Source of the DNA: Paenibacillus sp. FSL R7-0345
GTDB lineage: Bacteria; Bacillota; Bacilli; Paenibacillales; Paenibacillaceae
Direction: 5' to 3'
Assembly (NCBI RefSeq): GCF_038595055.1
Contig: NZ_CP152002.1
Location: 1,594,501-1,658,500, forward strand
DNA length: 64,000 nt
Each line of letters opens with the position of its first letter. Within the stretch, counting starts at the first letter, position 1. The position numbers and the translations under genes were made by a program. The notes below the pieces were generated by a model. It searched no databases and was not told the origin of the DNA. It saw only the letters and a program-made list of their open reading frames with translations. Shown here one piece after another: positions 10,131 through 16,822 of the stretch.

Positions 10131-10667
10131 ATGGTTTCGGAGGGGATTAATATACTCTATATACTTGAACTACTTTCACCTATAGTAACAATAGGGGCAG
10201 TTATCTTTTTGACTAGATTTTTGGTAAATAGAGCTAAACCACAATTTCCTGTTCGTTTAGAAGAATATGCTTTCCCTATAATATTTAAAACTCAAAAATG
10301 GCTGTATTTTTGTTGCATAGTTATTTTTTTGATTGGAATGTTAGTGGTGTTTAAGGGAGTGAACGATGATAACATACCTGGAATATGGATTGGATTAGCA
10401 ATTACTTTTGCAAGTATCATAGCGATGATTTATCTATTCCGTAGAGCGTATTTACTCACAAAAAAGACAATAACAATTCAGACTATGTTTAAAAAAAGGC
10501 AGATAAATATTCACCAAGTGAATAAGATAGAGGTAACTAATCAGTATATCTATCTCTTTTACGATGATAAAAAAAGAGTGGAACTAGATCCCTTTATCGC
10601 AAATATGTCTTTGTTTTTAAATCTAATACGGCAATTAGCATTACAAAATGATGAAAGGAGGCTTTAA
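10131..10667 (+). CDS. Candidate membrane immunity protein for the RHS tip
   Basis: This 178-residue integral membrane protein has three predicted membrane segments (about 8-28, 58-78, 84-105). A basic cytoplasmic-type C-terminal domain follows (KKTITIQTMFKKRQINIHQVNKIEV), resembling PH-like YcxB/bPH domains. ATG 10131 has no good Shine-Dalgarno; an aggggg-like site at 10141-10145 would favour a non-standard start just downstream, so the true start is uncertain. The gene lies 55 bp after the toxin, is strongly A+T rich and is followed without a gap by a small membrane protein. Position directly after an RHS tip is the usual place for its immunity gene, and a membrane-borne immunity protein would fit a membrane-active tip. 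The function is inferred from position only. Confidence 0.6.
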   Translation: MVSEGINILYILELLSPIVTIGAVIFLTRFLVNRAKPQFPVRLEEYAFPIIFKTQKWLYFCCIVIFLIGMLVVFKGVNDDNIPGIWIGLAITFASIIAMIYLFRRAYLLTKKTITIQTMFKKRQINIHQVNKIEVTNQYIYLFYDDKKRVELDPFIANMSLFLNLIRQLALQNDERRL

Positions 10668-10847
10668 ATGTCCATAAAAACGCAAGCACTTATTGTTGGG
10701 TTCTTTTCTGGTGGAGGATTAACTGCTACTGTATGGCTACTTTTTGATGAATGGTCAAATTCAAAGAAGGTTCTGTATACCTTTTTTGCAATCTTAGTGG
10801 GCGTTGCAGGATATTGGATGGCTATGAATTCTAAAAGAAAAGGTTGA
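10668..10847 (+). CDS. Small two-pass membrane protein (59 aa)
   Basis: This is a 59-codon gene starting with ATG 10668, immediately after the stop of the preceding gene. Its Shine-Dalgarno aaaggagg at 10655-10661 lies inside the upstream gene, so the two are probably translationally coupled. Two hydrophobic stretches (ALIVGFFSGGGLTATVWLLF and LYTFFAILVGVAGYWMAM) are separated by a polar loop, and the tail is basic (NSKRKG). No family is recognised. It could be an immunity accessory or a second immunity determinant of the RHS locus. Confidence 0.6.
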   Translation: MSIKTQALIVGFFSGGGLTATVWLLFDEWSNSKKVLYTFFAILVGVAGYWMAMNSKRKG

Positions 10848-10941
10848 GATTTTTATCATAACCCTTGTGGCTCTATTATTTGTGTTGGATTGTATAAAGC
10901 GAAAGGGATTCTGCAGTATCTAATGGTTATCGAAATGATAT

Positions 10942-11502
10942 TTGTATTTATGGTTTTTAGGTTTAGTTCTTAATACATCGCATCGTGTCCACAACCTCAA
11001 AAAATTCGACAATACAGGCGAAGACATGGAGGACCTGATCTCCATCGGCACCATCGGATTAATCAAAGCCATTGAGAGCTATCGGCCGAACAAGGGTACT
11101 AAGCTCGCCACTTTTGCGGCCCGATGTATTGAAAACGAAATCCTAATGCACCTTCGGTCATTGAAAAAGACGCGTAAGGATGTCTCCCTCCACGATCCAA
11201 TTGGGACAGACAAAGAGGGGAACGAGATCACGTTGATTGATATACTTGGCTCCGAGACGGATGATGTAATTAAAGAAGTGGATCTGAAGATTGAGAAGAG
11301 CAAGATTTATCGGAATCTGGATATTCTGGATGAACGGGAGAAGGAAGTAGTAGTGGGGCGGTTTGGGTTGGACAAAGGCGGGGAAGAAAGGACGCAGCGG
11401 GAGATTGCGAAAGACCTCGGCATTAGCCGGAGTTATGTTTCGAGAATTGAAAAAAGGGCGCTTATGAAGCTTTATCATGAGTTTTATAAGGCGAAGCGGT
11501 GA
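10942..11502 (+). pseudogene. 5'-truncated second sigK, mosaic with the intact copy
   Basis: The open frame matches SigK from the [12 protein letters not shown] region (about codon 60) to the natural C-terminus. The pro-sequence and first about 60 residues are replaced by an unrelated leader ([13 protein letters not shown]...) whose TTG start has no clear Shine-Dalgarno. Bases 11047-11258 are identical to 838-1049 of the intact gene. The following 81 codons carry about 40 synonymous differences and one replacement (Thr to Lys in LDKGG). The pattern implies a long-conserved paralogue later overwritten in its middle by gene conversion. Lacking part of region 2, it is probably non-functional, although region 4 is intact. 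Confidence 0.8.
10975..10998 (+). repeat. 24-bp dispersed repeat, copy 2
   Basis: This is the direct-oriented copy at the exact 5' junction of the truncated sigK. It differs at 3 positions from the inverted copy at 90-113 and at 4 from 58410-58433. The latter also precedes a truncated sigK. Its 3' half could alternatively be read as diverged sigK codons (VHNL against AHIV). Confidence 0.5.
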
Positions 11503-11549
11503 GCGTGTAATCTACAATGTATTGCTGATATCAATAGCGTTTATTGTAA

Positions 11550-11578
11550 GCAACTTGTCTGCGGATGAGTTGCTTTTT
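11550..11578 (+). terminator. Terminator of the truncated sigK
   Basis: A 10-bp stem with two G-T wobbles (left arm 11550-11559, right arm 11564-11573) and the loop tgcg is followed by ttttt. It is the diverged homologue of the sigK terminator at 1349-1383, with stem changes that preserve pairing. Confidence 0.75.
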
Positions 11579-11654
11579 GATTTAGTTCTCGGAATGTATG
11601 ACACGTCTATTGTGGGGAATTTTTGGGAGTAAAGGCCTGCGGGCAATTAATGTA

Positions 11655-12515
11655 TATCATTTCCAGTTCAGAGGGTAATGAACAGTATGGCTATGATGTA
11701 AAAGGCAATCGGACGGTACAGCTGTCAACCGCTTCGAGCCCGCACACAGATTCAATGGAATATAGACATGACGGTGCTAACCAGCTCAAACAAGTTACCC
11801 GCAATGGCTTCACAACGAGCTATAAGTATGATGGCGACGGTCTGATGCGCGAAAAAAATGATGACGGCACAACCCGTTATTACTATGACGGAAATGACAT
11901 TTGGGGTAATCCAACTGTAAAAGAAGAAGCGGATCAGTACACGAACCCGTTCCGCTACTCCGGGGAATATTGGGATGAAGGGCAGAGCTGCAATATCTTC
12001 GTGCACGCTGGTATGATCCGAGTGTCGGAAGATTTATCACAGAAGACACTTGGGAAGGCAGACTGAACCATCTGTATAGTCAGAATCCTTATATTTATGT
12101 GGAAAACAATCCGCTTAGGTATGTGGATCCTTCAGAACAACTAGCAGAGTGGGTAGCTGTTTTATTGGCAACCATAATTGGAAGCGGGTTAGTTGCGTTC
12201 ACAGTGGAGTTATTTAAAGGTGGCTCTTCAAAAGAGGCTGCTATAGAAGGTTTAGGAGCAGCAGGAGGGGCAGCTTTAACAGGAACTTTATTAGCTTTAG
12301 CAGGACCTACAACTGGATTTATAAATATAGGATTAGCAAATGCAGCAGGTTCGGCTTTTGCTGATATGATTGTATCCTCAATTAATAATGATCAACTTCT
12401 TACACCTGAATTTGCTGCGAGTATAATAAGTTCAGTTGCCGGACAAATAAGAAACGATGAATTGTCTTTATTTTTAGATTTGTTGATAAGTAGTTTGAGG
12501 ACTTATTTAGAATGA
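11655..12515 (+). pseudogene. Orphan RHS core fragment with alternative C-terminal tip
   Basis: Starting at 11655, the sequence repeats the end of the RHS toxin from base 9037 onward (IISSSEGNEQYGYDVKGNRT). About 190 bp are deleted in frame between YYYDG and DIWGNP, and a single base is lost near 11984 (cagcagctg to cagagctg), which shifts the frame. In the second frame the RHS core resumes (ARWYDPSVGRFITEDTWE) and runs through NPLRYVDPS into a new tip of about 128 residues ending at 12515. The tip is again Gly/Ala rich and resembles the expressed tip over GSAF followed by a NND/AND segment. No start codon with a ribosome site is present. It is an orphan cassette of the type that can be swapped onto an RHS gene by recombination. 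Confidence 0.85.
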
Positions 12516-12529
12516 GCATTTTGCATTAA

Positions 12530-13621
12530 TCTAAGCCCTTGCTATACAAAGGGATTTTGGATATAAAAAAGGACTTCACCCCAACTTGGAGAAGTTTTTT
12601 GGTGACGAAACCAAAACACTCAAGAGGAGGAAGCCCCTTTTGTATATTCTCCAAGAAAGTCTATTTTCCTTTGAGGAGCTTCAAAAAATCGAATCGAAAG
12701 AACGACTGCCTATCTTTTTTAGTGCACTGGACTTACGACCGTATGCGAGGCAATTGAGAAACCCTTCACCCCGAGGAGCGGATGGGCACTGCCGTCAAGG
12801 CATTCTTCGCGCATTACTCGCGGCTCCCTTAGAGAACATCGATACGTTCACCGGCCTAGCGCGTAGACTGGAGTTTGACCTTCGTTTCCGTTACCAATGT
12901 GGACTTCGGCTGGACATCTTCGCCCCTTCGATCTCTACGTTAAGCCGGGTTTTTGCCGACTTGACTCGCAAAAACCTCGCCCAGCAGTTGTTTGAGGATC
13001 TTGTCGCTCAGTGCCAAGAAGCTGGAATCCTAGGCGGCACTCATGTCGCCATCGACAGCGCAGCCATTCACGCTTACGAGAAAAAAGAACCTAAGCGAAA
13101 AAGCGAACTCACCGGCAATGCCAATTGGGGAGTAAAACTCGATGCGTTTGGCAACAAAGTTAAGTGGTTTGGCTATAAGCTGCATCTGGCCGTCGATACG
13201 AAGAGTGAACTTCCGATTGCCCTAAACGTTACACCTGCTCATGTGAATGATGGCGATGAGGGACCTACACTCATGAAGCGAACCGTCGAACGATTCAAGC
13301 CTCGTTTTTTCATGCTGGATGCAGGATATGACCAAATGAAAAACTACGAAACGGCTCGCAGCGTCAAGGCCCAAGCGATTATTCCAATGAATCCGCGGAA
13401 TGAAAAGGAACCCCCTGCAGGTATGACAAGCAAAGGGACACCTTGCTGTTCGATGGGGTTTCCGATGACGTATTGGGGACAGGAAAAGGAACGTTTGAAG
13501 TTTCGTTGTCCACACGCTACGGGGAAAGTGGATTGTCCTTTAGGCATGACGGCTTGCTCCACTTCCAATTATGGGATGGTGGTCAAGGTCGACACTCAGC
13601 AAGACCTTCAGAATAAGTAAA
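12530..13621 (+). mobile_element. Remnant of an IS1182-like insertion sequence, right end lost
   Basis: An insertion sequence begins shortly after the orphan tip. An imperfect palindrome at about 12532-12556 (aagcccttg / caaagggatt) may be part of its left end. The transposase gene is cut off at 13620 and the sequence continues at once as sigK-like DNA, so the right inverted repeat is missing. Exact ends and target duplication could not be defined. Confidence 0.6.
12586..13620 (+). pseudogene. DDE transposase, C-terminally truncated
   Basis: The 344-codon frame starts at TTG 12586. It has the N-terminal DUF772-like helical region typical of IS1182/IS5-group transposases (PSISTLSRVFADLTRKNLA) and two of the three catalytic acidic sites (HVAIDSAAIHAYE and FFMLDAGYD). 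The conserved C-terminal part with the glutamate helix (normally near an RxxVERxFSRLK motif) is missing: the frame ends at VKVDTQQDLQNK and runs directly into a sigK fragment. Related enzymes are about 100 residues longer. The element is therefore unlikely to be active on its own. Confidence 0.85.
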
Positions 13622-13872
13622 TTGCCGGCAATCTTGATATTCTCGATGAACGTGAGAAGGAAGTCGTGGTAGGGCGGTGGTTTGGTTTATCGATATCTTT
13701 GACTTTGAGCTGGCTGATTAAGATGTTTATGTAAAACTAACACTCCTTGTGCATGATTTCAGGAGAAAGCAAAAAATTCTAAACCGATTTAGCTCGGTTG
13801 AATCGGTTTAGTTTACTTAGTTGTTGAGAAGAGGGCACTTATGAAGGCGTCTCTTATAAGGCGAGGCGTTTG
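13622..13872 (+). pseudogene. Third sigK remnant, internally replaced
   Basis: Bases 13622-13680 match sigK codons around [16 protein letters not shown] (gatattctcgatgaacgtg), and bases 13823-13872 match the end of the gene (EKRALMK...YKARR). In the intact gene these parts are about 80 bp apart. Here about 150 bp of unrelated DNA, including a palindrome at 13779-13811, lies between them. The 5' part was lost to the insertion sequence. No function is expected. Confidence 0.75.
13779..13811. repeat. Perfect 11-bp inverted repeat inside the third sigK remnant
   Basis: ctaaaccgatt at 13779-13789 and aatcggtttag at 13801-13811 are separated by 11 nt. It lies in the segment that replaces sigK sequence. 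It has no strong T-run, so it is a weak terminator or a leftover of an inserted palindrome. Confidence 0.6.
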
Positions 13873-13883
13873 GGAAATGGATG

Positions 13884-13912
13884 GGTACCTGTCATTGGAC
13901 GGGTGCCTTTTT
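13884..13912 (+). terminator. Rho-independent terminator after the third sigK remnant
   Basis: A 10-bp stem with G-T wobbles (ggtacctgtc at 13884-13893, gacgggtgcc at 13898-13907) and loop attg is followed by ttttt. It occupies the place of the sigK terminator but has a different sequence. Confidence 0.75.
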
Positions 13913-14106
13913 AGCGTTATATGGTTTCTGAATTTATTTGGAAAGGAAAGTCTAGAACCTGCTAACGAAGTTTGAATAAGATTTAACATGTGGATACTAA
14001 GTGAACATTATTGAATTCATAAATAATTTATCCGAAAATCTTTCGTTACGGTATTACCTATTGTGGAATTTTTGTTACAATATGGATAATTAAACTGGAG
14101 AGGTTG

Positions 14107-14661
14107 ATGTTGATAATGATGGATTGTTTAAGAAAAGTGTTAAAACTCATATCGTTCTCGAGTTTATTACTTATGGTTATAGGAATGAGTACGGCTTGCG
14201 ACCTATCTTCGGAAAATAAGTCTTCTTTTTACGAATCGACTAACAGTACCTCTTTAGGTGATGAAGATATCCAATCCATTGCTTTAAATTCAACCGAGAC
14301 AGATGTATTTAATGTTTTTGGTGAGCCAGATTTTAAGGATGAAGTGGAGTCACCGAAATCTATGCATTACATTTATGGAAAGGAACAGTCCCGTTTCGAC
14401 GTCGATTTCCTATTAATGAATGATAAGGTAACGAGATATCATATAGGCAGCACTAAATATAAAACAATCCGGAACATTACGTTAAACAGCCCTAAGGAAG
14501 ATATTATTTCCGCATATGGTAAAAACTTTTATACACGATCCGATACAGGAGCGGAGGTTATTGGTTACTTTGATAAGGTGAATGACACTAATCTTGAATT
14601 TGGATTTTCTAAAAACAAAGTCATTACGATTATTTACTCTTATTATACATATTCTAAATGA
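14107..14661 (+). CDS. Putative lipoprotein with two short repeats
   Basis: This is a protein of about 184 residues. ATG 14107 is preferred because ggag ends 6 nt upstream; ATG 14116 or 14119 is possible. A hydrophobic N-terminus (LISFSSLLLMVIGMSTAC) ends in a lipobox-like STAC, with the lipidated cysteine near 31, so the protein should sit on the outer face of the membrane. The mature part has two similar units, IALNSTETDVFNVFGEPDF and ITLNSPKEDIISAYGKNF, each followed by beta-strand-rich sequence. This layout recalls the DUF4309/BamE-like fold of small Bacillus lipoproteins. No operon partner is evident; it converges with a decayed protease fragment. The function is unknown. Confidence 0.65.
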   Translation: MLIMMDCLRKVLKLISFSSLLLMVIGMSTACDLSSENKSSFYESTNSTSLGDEDIQSIALNSTETDVFNVFGEPDFKDEVESPKSMHYIYGKEQSRFDVDFLLMNDKVTRYHIGSTKYKTIRNITLNSPKEDIISAYGKNFYTRSDTGAEVIGYFDKVNDTNLEFGFSKNKVITIIYSYYTYSK

Positions 14662-14662
14662 G

Positions 14663-15190
14663 CTACGGAATAATGATGACATTGACTGATAAAGAATATT
14701 CCTTTAAATGATGGAGTGAGGATGATCTATCAAAAGCTTGTCCATTTTGATTATATTCTTGGATTAAAATTGCTGCATACCCAGATGTATAAGCTGTTGC
14801 AAAGGATACTCCTGTATCCAAGGTCATTTTTTCATTTAGATATGAAGAAATAATATCCTGGCCTGGAGCAAAAACATCAACTTTTTTGTTTTTGAATTCT
14901 TCGGTATATAGCTCTCCTGTGGTGTTTAACATGCCGTCACTGATACCATCAGGAAAATAATAAATTCCTTTATCCTCAAGATTTTACTTTTACCACACCC
15001 ATTGCTGAATGAATGGGGCAGCAGTAGTATAACCTACCTGAACTTGTGATTATCTCCAAACTACCCTCAGAATCATCAGATACCACCGTATTTAAAGTCA
15101 AAATAAATAGAGTCTGTAGATGACCGCCATGAGCGTGGTCGCATGGGGAATAAGAATGAAACGGAAATAAGTGAACTTTCGTTACAATCA
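14663..15190 (-). pseudogene. Decayed subtilisin-like (S8) serine protease fragment
   Basis: The minus strand at 14932-14663 encodes VDVFAPGQDIISSYL followed by TGVSFATAYTSGYAAILIQ. This corresponds to the subtilase segment around the catalytic serine (canonical GTSMATPHVAG); here GVSFATAYTSG retains the serine. Upstream (about 15190-14950) another frame ends in HSAMGVVKVK and continues after a shift as LEDKGIYYFPDGISDG, so at least one frameshift is present. The aspartate and histidine regions are absent. It is a remnant only, lying between the lipoprotein and the response regulator. Confidence 0.7.
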
Positions 15191-15202
15191 ATACAGCAAC
15201 TA

Positions 15203-16822
15203 TTACCTCGACGTGGCCATATTATTCCTGCGATAATCTGTAGGAGAGACTCCGGTTTCTTTTTTAAAGATGCGGTTAAAGGATCTATAGTTCTCGAACC
15301 CGATGAATTCAGAAATCTCAAAGGTTTTGTAATCAGTGGTGATTAGCAGCAGCTTCGCCTTCTCAACTCGCAGCCGGGTAAGATATTGAATAAAGCTTTC
15401 TCCAACGGCTTTTTTAAACATCGTGCTGAAATAAGGTACGCTGTAATTAATAGAAGCAGCCAGTTCCTCCAGCTTATAAGGATAGCTGAGATCTTCACGC
15501 ATGTGTTGAATGATTCTTGAGATTGAAGCATCAATCTTGCGGCTACCCTCCTGCAGCTGTTGAAGCTTGCTGAAATAAGCACAGGTGGCCTCATGCACCG
15601 AGTTGAAGGTTTGGCACAGCTCTAATTTTTTGCGGAGGTCTGCTTCTAATTCTGCACCGCCTTCGGCTCCAACTAAGGCGTGGCTCATATTCAGAAAAAC
15701 CCGCAAATATAAGGATTTTATCTGCTCTGGGTCCCAGCAGTGCTCCAAAGCTTGTCGGTAGAGAGAATTGCGTTCCTGCTCCAGTGCCGAGGCATTTAGA
15801 TACGGCTCCAGTAACGCCTGCTGCAGCACCTTGCTCCAGAACCGATTTAGCGGCTCAGGTATGCTGTGGAATTGGGCTACTGTTCCCAACTCCTCGATAC
15901 GGATGCTTTCATCGTAGCGGTAGAAAAAAGGGTATGGTGCGGACGACAATTGTTTAAGCGCATCTGGATGAAGCTCTAATCCGTGCTCGAACCGGCACTG
16001 AAGAGCAATACAGTTCATTTTTAGATTGGTAGCAGTGGACTCGAGCACCTGCTGTAGAAATCCGGGGTACTCCAGACTCATAGTATCAGTGTAAATAGCT
16101 AGAAAACGTCCCTTATCCAGGGCAATGACTTTATTCGCGCCAATATTGCTGAGCAGTTCCTTTAACACATTGGCTCCGGCAAATTGCCACAGCTTCAGCT
16201 CTTCTTGCTGGTCAAACGAAAAGCGCAGGGAGTTTCTGTCGAGCTCAAGCAGCAATGCTGTAAAAGAGTTGCTGTAGATCGAGAGCTGGGCCTCCTCCAG
16301 GCTACGTAGCCATTTGGCTTCAGCAGCAGGGTTCAGCAGCATATCCAGAAACAGGCTTTGTTCAATCTCAATTTCGCTCAAGCGTACCTGCTGCTCTAGC
16401 TGGAGCTGCTTTTCCCGAGATTTATCAAATGATTCTACTTGAGTCGCTAATGCTTCCATGGTTCTGGTGAGCAGCTCCGGGTCGGAAAGACAGTCATCCT
16501 TGATGAGATAGGAAGAGGCTTTCAGCTGAATGGCTTGTTGGGCATAATGAAAATCCTGGTGGCAAGTTAGGATAATAACCTTTGGCACATGTTCCCCGCT
16601 TTTTTCAATTTCCCTAAGCATCTCCAGCCCGTTCATAACCGGCATCGTAATATCTGTTACGACCAGTTCCGGCTTATGCTTCAGGAACAATTCCAGCCCG
16701 TCCATGCCATCCTCAGCTTCACCAACCAGGCTAAACAGGTCGTCACGCTGCTCAATAAAATGGCGGAATATTTCGCGGGCAGGAGTTTCGTCTTCCACGA
16801 GTAGTACTTTATGGTGCTTCAT
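15203..16822 (-). CDS. YesN-type response regulator with AraC DNA-binding domain
   Basis: This 539-residue cytoplasmic regulator has a receiver domain at residues 1-120 with acidic pocket EDE and phosphoacceptor Asp57 (VVTDITMP). A long middle region follows, then an AraC-type pair of helix-turn-helix motifs at about 430-535 (YKLEELAASINYSVPYFSTMFKK, FEISEFIGFENYRSFNRIFKK). Its start overlaps the end of the sensor kinase gene by 14 bp, so the two are cotranscribed and coupled. The pair is divergent from a sugar transporter and probably activates it when the kinase senses an extracellular sugar. This arrangement is typical of Paenibacillus carbohydrate loci; the ligand is not known. Confidence 0.93.
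   Translation of the reverse strand: MKHHKVLLVEDETPAREIFRHFIEQRDDLFSLVGEAEDGMDGLELFLKHKPELVVTDITMPVMNGLEMLREIEKSGEHVPKVIILTCHQDFHYAQQAIQLKASSYLIKDDCLSDPELLTRTMEALATQVESFDKSREKQLQLEQQVRLSEIEIEQSLFLDMLLNPAAEAKWLRSLEEAQLSIYSNSFTALLLELDRNSLRFSFDQQEELKLWQFAGANVLKELLSNIGANKVIALDKGRFLAIYTDTMSLEYPGFLQQVLESTATNLKMNCIALQCRFEHGLELHPDALKQLSSAPYPFFYRYDESIRIEELGTVAQFHSIPEPLNRFWSKVLQQALLEPYLNASALEQERNSLYRQALEHCWDPEQIKSLYLRVFLNMSHALVGAEGGAELEADLRKKLELCQTFNSVHEATCAYFSKLQQLQEGSRKIDASISRIIQHMREDLSYPYKLEELAASINYSVPYFSTMFKKAVGESFIQYLTRLRVEKAKLLLITTDYKTFEISEFIGFENYRSFNRIFKKETGVSPTDYRRNNMATSR

Noticed and set aside
592..11502. A skin-type prophage element interrupting sigK
   Set aside because: The first sigK is complete, the second keeps its own codons from about 60 on, and no serine recombinase or phage gene lies between them; the intervening DNA is RHS genes.
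10942..11502. Second sigK as a functional pro-less sigma factor
   Set aside because: It lacks about 60 N-terminal residues including part of region 2, has a TTG start without ribosome site and sits behind the RHS operon. It is kept as a pseudogene, although the conserved 3' part shows past function.
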